Assembly: GCA_019307665.1 (NCBI GenBank)
Contig: JAFDJC010000004.1
Coordinates: forward strand, 1 to 25,666
Length of the DNA: 25,666 bases
DNA from: Deltaproteobacteria bacterium
Lineage (GTDB): Bacteria; Desulfobacterota; Desulfobacteria; Desulfobacterales; SURF-7
Reading direction: 5' to 3'
Shown here: positions 8,521-17,552 of the stretch, one piece after another
How positions within the stretch are numbered: the first letter of the stretch is position 1
How the letters are laid out: each line of letters opens with the position of its first letter
Made by a program: the position numbers and the translations under genes
Notes under the pieces: generated by a model
The model's database searches: none
The model's input: only the letters and a program-made list of their open reading frames with translations
What the model was told of the DNA's origin: nothing

Positions 8521-10653
8521 TTACATTTTAAACAGCTTTTCTATAAGCTGGGATTTCATGATATCACCTTCGATAGCCAGTTTGCCTGATGAAAAAGCCT
8601 GCATCGGCGGAAGTTTTCCGCTCATCATGGCAAGAAAATCGCCTGCATCAATTTTAAGAGTACATGTCGGTTTGTCATGCTTGCCTGATTCAATGGTGCA
8701 TGCGCCGCCTTTTATTGCGCAAGACCAGTCTCCGCCTCCGCTACCTGCAATTATATACTGGAATACGACATCTACACCACCTGCCGCACCGGCATTAAAA
8801 GCACCAGGCATTGCATCAAACACCGCCGCAACAGAATCGAATCCTGAAGCAGCCTCTTCCGCGTCATCTCCTCCTGCCGCACCTTCTTCAGGAGGTGATG
8901 ATAAAGCAGTAAAGACATCTCCAACCTGATCATTCAACTGGAAGTATTCTTTTGCATTTTTAAGAGAAGATATCTGTTTCATTTTAGCAGCTACAGCGTC
9001 GACATCAGGTATTTCATCTCCGCTTCCAACAACCGCTCCCGGCCCCGTTACAATTGCAGCCCGGTTAAAACATCCGATCCCGGCATTATAGACATTACCG
9101 GTAACAGGACAACGATCAGAACAGAGGTAGAGCGTCATTGGCACGACAAATTCCGGCTTGCTCTTTTCAAAGACTTCCGGCGGCATAACATCTTCGGTTA
9201 ATCTGGAGGCTGCCAGCGGCGCAACAGTATTCACCTTGACATCATATTTCTGTCCTTCCAGTTTAAGGGTATTCATAAAACCAAAGAGGGCAAGCTTTGC
9301 CGAAGAATAGTTGGTCTGACCAAAATTGCCGTAAAGTCCTGCAGCAGAAGTCGTCATTATTATCCTGCCGTATCCTTTTTCCTTCATTACTTTAAACGCA
9401 GGTCTGGTTACATTGTAAGCGCCGTTAAGATGCACATCCATAACAGCTTTCCAGTTCTCAGGTTCCATCTTCAAAAAGCTTTTATCCCTCAGGATTCCCG
9501 CGTTGTTGATCAGAATGTCAACAGTACCGAAAGTGTCGAGCGCCGTTTTTACGATACTTTCACCGCCTTCAGGAGTTGCTACATTATCATAATTGGCAAC
9601 CGCTTCACCACCGGCCTTCTTTATCTCTTTAACCACTTTTCCCGCAGGCGAGGATGACCCTTTGCCTGATCCGTCCCTTGATCCACCAAGGTCGTTAACA
9701 ACGACTTTGGCCCCTCGTTTCGCGAGTTCAAGAGCATAGGCACGACCAAGACCCGCACCGGCACCTGTTATGATCGCCACCTGATTATCATAGCGTATCT
9801 CATCTTTCGGGATATCGCCATATTCAAAAATGCCGTTGTCTATTATCACGAGCTCATCATTTTCAGCATTCAGCACTCGCCATACTGCCTTTCCTTCCTC
9901 TGTTTTCCAGATCAGTATCTTAATCGGAACACCGGGGTATAATGTCTTGGAAAAACGGCACGCCATGCGTCTTGCTTTTTCCGGCTCACCCGGAATCAAG
10001 TTGTCAAGAAGCGCCCTGCATGCATAACCGTGGGTACAGAGGCCATGCATGATCGGTTTTTCAAAACCGGAAATTTTTGCAAATTCCGGATCTGCATGAA
10101 GCGGAAAAATATCCCCTGAAAGCCTGTAAAGCAGAGGCTGATCAGCACCAGGAGACTCTTCTACAACAAAATCAGGTTCCCTGTCAGGAAATTCGACTGT
10201 TATTTTCGGCGCATTTTCACCGCCAAACCCACCATCAAGACGGGAAAAAACAGTCACAATGCTTGTAAACAGTTTTTGTCCGTTTGAATGCCGGGTCTCA
10301 CTTTTGCCGACAACAAGGGCGCCTTTTTTCTTGCCCTTGTCATAATAGTTTATGATCTCACCTTCTGTGGTGAGTGTTCCTTCAGTCGGGATCGGATTGT
10401 GAAAAATCAGATCCTGTTCTCCATGGAGAATACCAGCAAGGTTCACTTCCGACTTAATACCGAACTGTGATAGCATGTCAAAAATCGCTGCTATGGAAAA
10501 GCTGGGAATCACCTTCAGATCCTTTTCATAGCAATACTCAAGATTGGAAAAGCCGGCGCCTACACCAAGGGCATAAAGGACAGCGTCCTTCCATGAATAA
10601 TCCTTGGAAAAAGGACCGATCTTTTCCCCAATTGCATTCATGTTTAAAGCCAT
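8521..10653 (-). CDS. MFE-2-like fusion: enoyl-CoA hydratase 2 (MaoC), SDR dehydrogenase, SCP2
   Basis: This 710-residue protein has three parts. Residues 1-280 are a double hot-dog hydratase 2, with the motif YRLSGDIFPLHADPEFA carrying the catalytic pair Asp181 and His186. Residues 288-580 are an SDR, with TGAGAGLG at 296, Ser436, Tyr449 and Lys453. Residues 605-710 are an SCP2 domain, after an Ala/Gly/Glu-rich linker. It should hydrate trans-2-enoyl-CoA to the 3R-hydroxyacyl-CoA and oxidise that to 3-oxoacyl-CoA. Peroxisomal MFE-2 has the same parts in the order SDR-hydratase-SCP2, so this is a rearranged version. The hydratase motif normally reads GDxNPxH; here the Asn is Phe183. The SDR and SCP2 parts closely match those of the next gene. 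This is the first gene of the operon, with a CTCC-complementary ribosome site (AAAAGGAGGGGTAAT) before the ATG. Confidence 0.94.
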   Translation of the reverse strand: MALNMNAIGEKIGPFSKDYSWKDAVLYALGVGAGFSNLEYCYEKDLKVIPSFSIAAIFDMLSQFGIKSEVNLAGILHGEQDLIFHNPIPTEGTLTTEGEIINYYDKGKKKGALVVGKSETRHSNGQKLFTSIVTVFSRLDGGFGGENAPKITVEFPDREPDFVVEESPGADQPLLYRLSGDIFPLHADPEFAKISGFEKPIMHGLCTHGYACRALLDNLIPGEPEKARRMACRFSKTLYPGVPIKILIWKTEEGKAVWRVLNAENDELVIIDNGIFEYGDIPKDEIRYDNQVAIITGAGAGLGRAYALELAKRGAKVVVNDLGGSRDGSGKGSSSPAGKVVKEIKKAGGEAVANYDNVATPEGGESIVKTALDTFGTVDILINNAGILRDKSFLKMEPENWKAVMDVHLNGAYNVTRPAFKVMKEKGYGRIIMTTSAAGLYGNFGQTNYSSAKLALFGFMNTLKLEGQKYDVKVNTVAPLAASRLTEDVMPPEVFEKSKPEFVVPMTLYLCSDRCPVTGNVYNAGIGCFNRAAIVTGPGAVVGSGDEIPDVDAVAAKMKQISSLKNAKEYFQLNDQVGDVFTALSSPPEEGAAGGDDAEEAASGFDSVAAVFDAMPGAFNAGAAGGVDVVFQYIIAGSGGGDWSCAIKGGACTIESGKHDKPTCTLKIDAGDFLAMMSGKLPPMQAFSSGKLAIEGDIMKSQLIEKLFKM

Positions 10654-10719
10654 ATTACCCCTCCTTTTGTGTCTATTCTGAAAAAGACACTGTTTTAAAG
10701 AATTAAAAAAAGGTATAAT

Positions 10720-10740
10720 GAATAATCAATCATTTTATTC
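10720..10740. promoter_or_regulatory. Operator-like inverted repeat in the divergent intergenic region
   Basis: The 276-base gap 10654-10929 separates the beta-oxidation operon (-) from the hydrolase gene (+) and holds no convincing gene. Within it GAATAA and TTATTC form an inverted repeat with a nine-base spacer, overlapping a second pair, AATGA and TCATT. Size, AT-richness and position, 67 bases before the operon start codon, fit a TetR-type repressor site of the fatty-acid-responsive kind. No regulator gene is in the window, so this is an inference from symmetry alone. Confidence 0.35.
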
Positions 10741-10929
10741 CATCATTTGTTGGAAGCATTTTTATACATACGATTTTTTTCCAAGTCAAGCAAAAAAATA
10801 TCGCGGAGAATTGCGGAATTGAAAAAGAAAGGCGTTGAATAAAATCGATATCTGTGGTTTAGGTTTTTTATTAAAGATTCTTTTATATTATCGAATTTTA
10901 CGATCAAAAAAAGGGAGGCAATTACAATT

Positions 10930-11850
10930 ATGGGGTCAAAAGATTTCAAATTAAAGACGTCTGATGGTAGTGAAATTTTTGTATATAAATGGCTTCCTGA
11001 AAATCCGGTGGCTGTTGTGCAGATTGCCCATGGAATGGCAGAACATGCCGGAAGGTATGACAGGTTTGCACAAAAACTTATGAGTAAAGGTTATGCCGTA
11101 TATGCAAATGATCACCGCGGCCACGGTAAAACAGCCGGCACACTCGACAATGTCGGATATTTTGCCGATGCTGACGGATGGCAACGAGTTGTTGAAGACA
11201 TGCGCGAATTAACGGCTACCATACACAACAATCATCCGGACCTTCCTGTTTTTCTCTTCGGACACAGCATGGGTTCATTTCTCTTTAGAAACTACATATT
11301 TTCCAACACAAGCGATATAAACGGTGTAATACTTTCAGGCACCGGCAATAGTCCAAAACTGCTCATTTCACTGGGCAAGCTTGTTGCGGCATGGCAGATC
11401 AAAGCAAAAGGCGCCCGCGGAAAAACAATGCTCATGCATAACATGACATTTGGCCCCTTCAATAAACCTTTCCGGCCTAGCAGGACGGATTTTGACTGGT
11501 TAAGCAGGGACAATGAAGAGGTTGACAAATATATTGATGATCCATTCTGCGGCGGAGTGTTTACCGCAGGCTTCTATAAAGACCTTATGGCCGGTCTCCA
11601 GCAGATAGGAAATATGGATAATATTGAAAAGATACGAAAGGACCTGCCGATTCTTCTCTTTGCCGGAGATTTAGACCCTGTAGGCAACAAGGGAAAAGCC
11701 GTCCAACAGGTTTATGAAATATACCGGAAAGCGGGCATTAAAGATGTTTCCTGCCGTTTATACAAGGACGGAAGGCATGAGATGCTCAATGAAACCAACA
11801 GGCAGGAAGTCTATGATGATATAATCGCCTGGATGAAAAATCACTGCTGA
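10930..11850 (+). CDS. Alpha/beta hydrolase, monoacylglycerol lipase/lysophospholipase-like
   Basis: This 306-residue serine hydrolase is of the Hydrolase_4 (monoglyceride lipase/PldB) type. It has the oxyanion-region motif AHGMAEHAGRY near residue 33, DHRGHGKT at 61-68, and the nucleophile elbow GHSMGS with Ser113. The acid is probably Asp249 in GDLDP, and His283 lies in DGRHEML. There is no signal peptide or membrane segment, so it should be cytoplasmic. The start is supported by AAAGGGAGG about 11 bases before the ATG. It is divergently transcribed from the beta-oxidation operon, so releasing fatty acids from glycerides or lysolipids for that pathway is a reasonable inference. Its 3' end overlaps the convergent small membrane-protein gene by 10 bases. 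Confidence 0.92.
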   Translation: MGSKDFKLKTSDGSEIFVYKWLPENPVAVVQIAHGMAEHAGRYDRFAQKLMSKGYAVYANDHRGHGKTAGTLDNVGYFADADGWQRVVEDMRELTATIHNNHPDLPVFLFGHSMGSFLFRNYIFSNTSDINGVILSGTGNSPKLLISLGKLVAAWQIKAKGARGKTMLMHNMTFGPFNKPFRPSRTDFDWLSRDNEEVDKYIDDPFCGGVFTAGFYKDLMAGLQQIGNMDNIEKIRKDLPILLFAGDLDPVGNKGKAVQQVYEIYRKAGIKDVSCRLYKDGRHEMLNETNRQEVYDDIIAWMKNHC

Positions 11851-12023
11851 TCATTGGGTGCATTGAGAGTATTGGCGGTACTATTGTCTGTATTATTATC
11901 CGGGGAATCAACCGCCTTGTCCTTACGTTTTTTCATCTGGTCGTTGATAACATATGCAGCGATAAGTATCAGAATTGTAATACTGGTGAAGAATTCCCAC
12001 ATGTAATAGTAATTATCCGTCAT
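11841..12023 (-). CDS. Small single-span membrane protein, unknown function
   Basis: This 60-residue protein has one hydrophobic helix (about residues 11-26, FFTSITILILIAAYVI), followed by a basic patch QMKKRKDK and a polar Asn/Asp/Thr-rich tail. By the positive-inside rule the C-terminus would be cytoplasmic. The ATG follows AAAGGAATAAG, and it starts 21 bases after the GAPDH gene on the same strand, so it is probably a real third gene of that operon. I do not recognise a family. Its end overlaps the convergent hydrolase gene. Confidence 0.6.
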   Translation of the reverse strand: MTDNYYYMWEFFTSITILILIAAYVINDQMKKRKDKAVDSPDNNTDNSTANTLNAPNDQQ

Positions 12024-12044
12024 CTTATTCCTTTCTAGAAGCTT

Positions 12045-13277
12045 CTAAATACTTTCAGCTATAGTTATAATCCTGTCACAAAGAATGTTGACATAGCTTC
12101 CCATTTCATTGTCATACCATCCATAAATGACTGCCTGTGTTACCGGTATCCGGATGACCGTATCCTTCAACGATTCTGTGATATGTTCTTCGAGGTTTGG
12201 AACATTTCCAAGGTCAATCGAGACTTCCGCTGTGCGAGTGTGGGTTTCATGGCCCTCGATAATCGCCGCTGCCTTCGGCATCCCAATGACATCAACCGAT
12301 ACATTCTGTTCTTCAGCATAATGCAGGTAGCCTTTGGGGTCATCTTCCGCCGCCTGACGGTATATGGTATTGAGAACCTCCCGTCGGACAGACTCCCCGG
12401 ACTGCTCCTCCTGAATGTTTACTACAAGGATAATCAGGGAGCCGGTACTGGTGGGGATTCTTACCGATTCTGCAATAAACCCGATTTCCGCCATCTCGGG
12501 AATGACAAGCCTTAATGCTTTGGCGGCCCCTGTTGTGGTAAGAATGATATTGTTCATCACGCTTCTGTTTTTTCTAAGGTCTTTTGTGCCACCTTGCGGC
12601 AGTCTGTCCAGAACCTCCTGTGAGCCTGTTGCAGCATGAATCGTCGACATGGAAGCAGACAGGACTCTCTGGGGTCCGAACACATTGAGAAGTGGTTTAA
12701 TCATATGAGCCAGGCATGTAGTTGTGCAGGATGCGTTTGAAATAATTTTATGCCGTCTTGGGTCATAATCGTTTCCATTAATGCCCATCACCGTTGTTAC
12801 GACATCTTCGGGCATCGGTTTTCGCTTGTCTTTAATTTTAAATGGCGCCGAGACAATAACCTTATCAGCACCGGCTTTCAGATGTCCCCTAACCGCCCCC
12901 CCGGAAGCATCCTCGAGAAGTGTCGGATCGAGAAACCGGCCTGTGGTATCAACAACCAGTCTTACATCACAGCCCTCCCAGTTGATGTCGGCAGGATTTC
13001 TGGCATCCCTTAAAAAACGGACGGGCGTATTGTCAATCAGCATTGAACCGGTCTTTTCATCCAGGTTGCTTATGACCGGCTCGGCCATGTGTCCAAAAAG
13101 ATAGCTGTGAAGCCACCCATAGGTGGAGTCCCTCTCAGCATAGTGTGCAATATCCTCAAGAGAAGTGCCGACTTCACGCCCGACGTTGACAACAATCTCA
13201 TCAAAATATTTTCTTCCTATGTTCTGCCAGAGGGTCAGCTTGCCTATTCTGCCAAAACCATTAATGCCGAGTTTCAT
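12045..13277 (-). CDS. gap: Glyceraldehyde-3-phosphate dehydrogenase, long variant
   Basis: This protein catalyses NAD(P)-dependent oxidation and phosphorylation of glyceraldehyde 3-phosphate, or the reverse in gluconeogenesis. Visible hallmarks are INGFGRIGK at residues 5-13, the catalytic Cys184 in SNASCTTTCLA, the paired His214 in STIHAATG, and WYDNEMGSY near the C-terminus. At 410 residues it is about 70 longer than classical GAPDH, with extra sequence around residues 40-80 and 140-170. After the first beta strand the classical Asn-Asp that selects NAD reads Asn-Val (VVNVGRE), so cofactor preference is uncertain. It starts 9 bases after the giant dikinase-like gene, which suggests a shared role around lower glycolysis/gluconeogenesis. 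Confidence 0.93.
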   Translation of the reverse strand: MKLGINGFGRIGKLTLWQNIGRKYFDEIVVNVGREVGTSLEDIAHYAERDSTYGWLHSYLFGHMAEPVISNLDEKTGSMLIDNTPVRFLRDARNPADINWEGCDVRLVVDTTGRFLDPTLLEDASGGAVRGHLKAGADKVIVSAPFKIKDKRKPMPEDVVTTVMGINGNDYDPRRHKIISNASCTTTCLAHMIKPLLNVFGPQRVLSASMSTIHAATGSQEVLDRLPQGGTKDLRKNRSVMNNIILTTTGAAKALRLVIPEMAEIGFIAESVRIPTSTGSLIILVVNIQEEQSGESVRREVLNTIYRQAAEDDPKGYLHYAEEQNVSVDVIGMPKAAAIIEGHETHTRTAEVSIDLGNVPNLEEHITESLKDTVIRIPVTQAVIYGWYDNEMGSYVNILCDRIITIAESI

Positions 13278-13286
13278 TCACAACTC

Positions 13287-16200
13287 CTATTTTTCAGTTT
13301 TAACCTTTAGCTGCCCTGTATACACTGATCCTTCCTGTCCATCAAGGCTAATATAGTCGCCTGACTTTAAAATCGTTCCATCGAAAGCAACGGTCCTCTT
13401 TTCCTCATCACATACAAGGTTGCTGCATCCCACAACACATGTCTTTTCCAACCGGTGTGCTACAACCGCAGCATGTGAAGTAAGCCCGCCCCTGGCTGTC
13501 AAAAGACCGTCGCTTGCAAAAATCTCACGAATATCATCCGGAACCGTATCTCCTCTTATCAGAATAAGATGGCTGTCCGGCTCGAGCTGACGCATTTTTT
13601 CGATTTCTTCAAGAGTAAATACAATTCTGCCGCACATGGCACCGCCGCTTACACCGATGCCATGTCCCAGGAAATTGTCTTTCGAAAGCACATCTTCAAG
13701 ATCGAAGATAAAGTTCTTTTTCCTTTCGCGCATGGTCATTTCACGAGTCTGTAAAAGATAGAGATGCTTTCTTGAAGGGCCTTCAAATGTGAACTCCATC
13801 TCCTGGGGGCCCCATCCGCGATCATATATCAACTGAAAAACATATTCTTTCAATGTATTGTATATTTCAGGGAAATCGGTCTCAAGCGTGATGTCGGTTT
13901 CCCTTTGTTCAATGTCCTGCTGTATTTTTGAGATCGGCAACGTATTCACAAGACCGGACACGACGTCCTCTCCCTGGTTTTCTATTGTAAAATCACCCCA
14001 CAGTCTAAGGGCGTCTCCGGAAAGCCGCGGGCTGTGCGTAAAAAGAACTCCCGTGCCTGACACATCTGAAATATTCCCGTAGACCATGGCTTGAACGGTA
14101 ACGGCAGTACCCCAGTCATTCGATATGCCCATAATTCTTCTGTACTCTTTTGCCCTGGCAGATTCCCAGGAAGCAAAAACACTTTTAATACACACCAGGA
14201 GCTGTTCAAAAGGGTCTTCAAATATTTCGATTCCGGCGTTTATCACCTTTTCTTTATAAGCCAGTGCAACATTTTTCATCTGTTCACCGGAAAATCCACG
14301 TTTATAAGGAATATCCAGCTTTTTTTTGAAATCATCGATTATGGCGTCAAAGTTGTTTCGCGTCAGGCCAAAAGCCATTCCATAGCACTGTAGAAACCGG
14401 CGGTAATTATCCCAGGCGAACCAGGCATTCCCTGTATAATTTGCAATGCCTTCAGCAATATTTTCGCTTATTCCGACATTTAAAAGCGTATCCATCATGC
14501 CGGGTTGTGATATGGATGAACCGCTCCGGACAGAGAGAAGAAGCGACTTTTCCGGACTTCCAAAAGCCAGGCCGGTAACTTTTTCCAGGATGGCAATCTG
14601 TTTTGATACCTGCTTCCTGAAGTTTCGCCTTGCAGGCCTGTAGCTCACTATGATCTTTTGGCACCTGAACACTTCAGTGGTAATGATAAAACCAGGCGGA
14701 ACCGGAAAACCGTAATCTTCGAGCTTCAGAAGGCTCAGCCCTTTATTTCCGAGATGAATGATACCGTAATCTTTTGATCCTTTATGACCGATTGCCGTCA
14801 TGGCAAGGTGTGGATCATAATTTAAAAGCTGATGAAGGTCCGCTTCAGAAAGTTTTTTAGCCTGTTGAAAAAGAATGTTTAGAATACGGCTTAAAAGCAA
14901 ATCGAGTTTTGTCAATCCAAGGGACAACGAAATCTTATCTCTGAAAAATATTTCAGATATCCGGTGTTTAAGCTTTTCCCGATCAAAGTCATCCCGTTCA
15001 CTCTTATATTTCAATATAATATTATCTTCCGGTATTCCAGACAGAACACGATTTAAATTCTGTTCGTGAATATTGTTGAAATGGTCATTTATGATATTTT
15101 TCACCGCAAGGGCAAAGCCTTTAAAGATATCCAGGTACTGGGTATATGAGAATCCTCTTGTTTCAAGGGCGTGGGATAAAAAATCCATCTGTCGTGTGAA
15201 TTCATCTGATGAAAGTCCGTCAACCATCAATGCTCTGTCAAACAGCTTCAGCCTGTTGTAAATCTGAAAAAAAGTCGCCTTGGTAATCAAAGTCAGATCA
15301 ATGGTTTCTACCAGTTCTTCAAAAAAAACATTCAGAAGCGCCTCAATCCTTAACGTAAGCCCCATGGCATCAAATTTTAATTCGTGGTAGCTGCCGTACA
15401 TGGAAGGGATGTCTACGGTTATATGTCTTTTCTGGTAGATATCCTCGCGGATTTCAAATTCTTCGGCAGAAAAAATCAGGTTTTTCAGTGTTTCGAGATA
15501 GTCAAGCAGACCACTGATTTTTCCCTTCAAAGACGGCTCTTCAAGGGCTTGTTTAATTTTTTCCGGTTCGGGCAATGCTTCAGTATTCAACTTTGAAATA
15601 TACTGGTCGATCTCAATGAAGCTTAAATTGTATTTCTGGTTCAGTAGTTTATAAAAGGACCGTACAAGGGCGACCCGTTCTATATCCCTTTTTGGCGCAT
15701 CCGTGATAAGGTCAAGATGTCCTTTCAGTTCATTCCCGGTTATATGCAGGAAGTCACGGGGCTTGACAATACCCATTTCCCTGAGCCGGGTCATGATTTT
15801 GTTGACACCGTCAATGTATGGGCCGGTCTTTTCAATTTTTTCATACAGATACGGCGGGATGTACGGCATGAGCACTTCCTTATTCCCTGTCATCCAAAAT
15901 TCCAACACAGCCTCAATAAAACCGATGATACGGTTGCTGCTCTCCACATGTCCTTGTTTTCTAAGAAAATGAACCAGCACATCTTTCCTGTTACAAAGTT
16001 CGTCAATTCTTGTAGAAATGTCCCTCAGCGCCCCTTCTGCACCGATCTCATTGAAAAAAATGGGAAGAAGACGCACAAGTTGTTTTACAAGGTTATATAC
16101 CGGCTCGACATCGCTGTTCAGCAGTTGGGTTATATCGCGTGGAAAAAGATCCGTATCTTTAATAAACACACCGCCGACGGAAAGATTAATAATAAGTGCC

Positions 16201-17471
16201 GATAAGAGCCGTGAAGACCACTGGGGCTTTTTTTCGATCAGCTTAATCCAGGTCCTTATATTCTGTATATGGCAGGTGTTGACCTTTACCTGCCAGTCAT
16301 CCCCAACACCCTTTATCATGGGCGCCTGAAATCCCAGGTCGATAACAAAGTCGATAAAGAAATTGACAAATTCGTTATCGTCGGTTTTATAAACACCCTC
16401 TCCCATGTTGAGGACGCAATTTAATGATGTGGCCGGAAAGTCCACGGCCCGGGTCTTTAGTATGGAGAATGTCTGTTTAATCAGCTTCTTTATTCTGCCG
16501 GTCTCTTCGTTGGCGATCAGCCATGTCAGGGTTCTGTTGATATTGCGTAATGCTTCTTCATGAACCCTGGAGAGACCCGAAATGTTCATGATATGGAAAA
16601 GGAAGAAAAGCTTCCACTGGTTTCCCAGGCACTCATCAGAAGCAGCCTTGAAGAGTTTTCCGGGTACCTGATGATACGTATCGATAAAGTGTCCGTAGCC
16701 GGGTTGTCGAATCAGTTGAGATGCAATTTTTCTGGAATCCTCATCTCCTTCTGCCATTATAATTTCCAGCCGATCTTTAAAAGAGACGATATATTTTTTA
16801 GATATTTCATCAAATATCGTTTTTACTTCAGTGTGGCCCTCGGCTGTTCCTGCCTCTTTTGTAAACCACTCATAGGGATCTTCAACATCCAGCCAATATT
16901 CATATGTGGTTTCATAATATTTATTCAGGAGAAGGTTGACTGCATTGAAACCGTTCTCACGATCAGGTGTCGAATTTAACAAGTCGTTTATTATCTTGTT
17001 GATCTGATAATAACTGTTTAGAAAAAACGAAAACTCTGATTCCGGAAGCTGCCTAATCCTGTTAAAACAAAGATCCAGAACAGGCATAAATTTTTCGATC
17101 TCATCTCCCGAATCCCTTGCGATTTTCTGAATAAAAAGAAGCATATTGTCTGCCGCTTCTCCTTTGACCGCCGGATCTTTTGCGGAATTGACTGCATCAA
17201 GGAATATTTCAAGATACAGCCCCGCGGCTTGCCCACCTTCGGGATGCCTTTTTAGCAGGTGAAAATAGTCCAGAGAATAGGTCCTGGCTTCATTTACAAT
17301 AAATAACCAGTTTTTGTAAGGGTGAGAGAACTCTTTCAGAAAAGTATTCAATCCATCCATCAGACCGTAATATTTGGACATGACTTTCTGGAGAACGGCA
17401 TATTTGGGCTGGATCGTTGTTTCGACGTGATAGTCTGCCAGGTTTACTTCAAGGGCTTTTGATTTTATCAT
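13287..17471 (-). CDS. Large PEP/pyruvate dikinase-like protein without the PEP-utilising barrel
   Basis: This 1394-residue protein ends in two recognisable dikinase domains. One is a PPDK-type ATP-grasp (PEP/pyruvate-binding) domain from about residue 900 to 1270, with GNKGLSLLKLEDYGFPVPPG and LSVRSGSSISQPGMMDTLLN. The other is a swivelling phosphohistidine domain, about 1290-1394, with GGLTSHAAVVAH carrying His1333. The C-terminal TIM barrel that binds PEP/pyruvate in PPDK and PEP synthase is absent. The first 900 residues are a helical-looking region I cannot assign. The order (unknown region, ATP domain, phosphohistidine domain) recalls dikinases that phosphorylate other acceptors. It probably autophosphorylates His1333 from ATP; the acceptor is unknown. 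Co-transcription with gap hints at central carbon metabolism. The ATG follows AAAGGGAATGTCTG. Confidence 0.88.
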   Translation of the reverse strand: MIKSKALEVNLADYHVETTIQPKYAVLQKVMSKYYGLMDGLNTFLKEFSHPYKNWLFIVNEARTYSLDYFHLLKRHPEGGQAAGLYLEIFLDAVNSAKDPAVKGEAADNMLLFIQKIARDSGDEIEKFMPVLDLCFNRIRQLPESEFSFFLNSYYQINKIINDLLNSTPDRENGFNAVNLLLNKYYETTYEYWLDVEDPYEWFTKEAGTAEGHTEVKTIFDEISKKYIVSFKDRLEIIMAEGDEDSRKIASQLIRQPGYGHFIDTYHQVPGKLFKAASDECLGNQWKLFFLFHIMNISGLSRVHEEALRNINRTLTWLIANEETGRIKKLIKQTFSILKTRAVDFPATSLNCVLNMGEGVYKTDDNEFVNFFIDFVIDLGFQAPMIKGVGDDWQVKVNTCHIQNIRTWIKLIEKKPQWSSRLLSALIINLSVGGVFIKDTDLFPRDITQLLNSDVEPVYNLVKQLVRLLPIFFNEIGAEGALRDISTRIDELCNRKDVLVHFLRKQGHVESSNRIIGFIEAVLEFWMTGNKEVLMPYIPPYLYEKIEKTGPYIDGVNKIMTRLREMGIVKPRDFLHITGNELKGHLDLITDAPKRDIERVALVRSFYKLLNQKYNLSFIEIDQYISKLNTEALPEPEKIKQALEEPSLKGKISGLLDYLETLKNLIFSAEEFEIREDIYQKRHITVDIPSMYGSYHELKFDAMGLTLRIEALLNVFFEELVETIDLTLITKATFFQIYNRLKLFDRALMVDGLSSDEFTRQMDFLSHALETRGFSYTQYLDIFKGFALAVKNIINDHFNNIHEQNLNRVLSGIPEDNIILKYKSERDDFDREKLKHRISEIFFRDKISLSLGLTKLDLLLSRILNILFQQAKKLSEADLHQLLNYDPHLAMTAIGHKGSKDYGIIHLGNKGLSLLKLEDYGFPVPPGFIITTEVFRCQKIIVSYRPARRNFRKQVSKQIAILEKVTGLAFGSPEKSLLLSVRSGSSISQPGMMDTLLNVGISENIAEGIANYTGNAWFAWDNYRRFLQCYGMAFGLTRNNFDAIIDDFKKKLDIPYKRGFSGEQMKNVALAYKEKVINAGIEIFEDPFEQLLVCIKSVFASWESARAKEYRRIMGISNDWGTAVTVQAMVYGNISDVSGTGVLFTHSPRLSGDALRLWGDFTIENQGEDVVSGLVNTLPISKIQQDIEQRETDITLETDFPEIYNTLKEYVFQLIYDRGWGPQEMEFTFEGPSRKHLYLLQTREMTMRERKKNFIFDLEDVLSKDNFLGHGIGVSGGAMCGRIVFTLEEIEKMRQLEPDSHLILIRGDTVPDDIREIFASDGLLTARGGLTSHAAVVAHRLEKTCVVGCSNLVCDEEKRTVAFDGTILKSGDYISLDGQEGSVYTGQLKVKTEK

Positions 17472-17552
17472 CAGACATTCCCTTTCCGGAAAGAAAATAT
17501 TCGGATAAAATCAGCTTATCAAAGGTATGATTTCTTTTCAAGAGATACGGTA

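Noticed and set aside
10743..10949. 68-residue minus-strand frame in the divergent intergenic region
   Set aside because: It overlaps the start of the hydrolase gene, has a low-complexity AT-driven composition and no ribosome site or recognisable family; the region is better explained as promoter DNA.
12036..12047. Perfect 12-base palindrome TAGAAGCTTCTA at the gap 3' end
   Set aside because: It is short and AT-rich, overlaps the gap stop codon and the next ribosome-site region; chance is a sufficient explanation.
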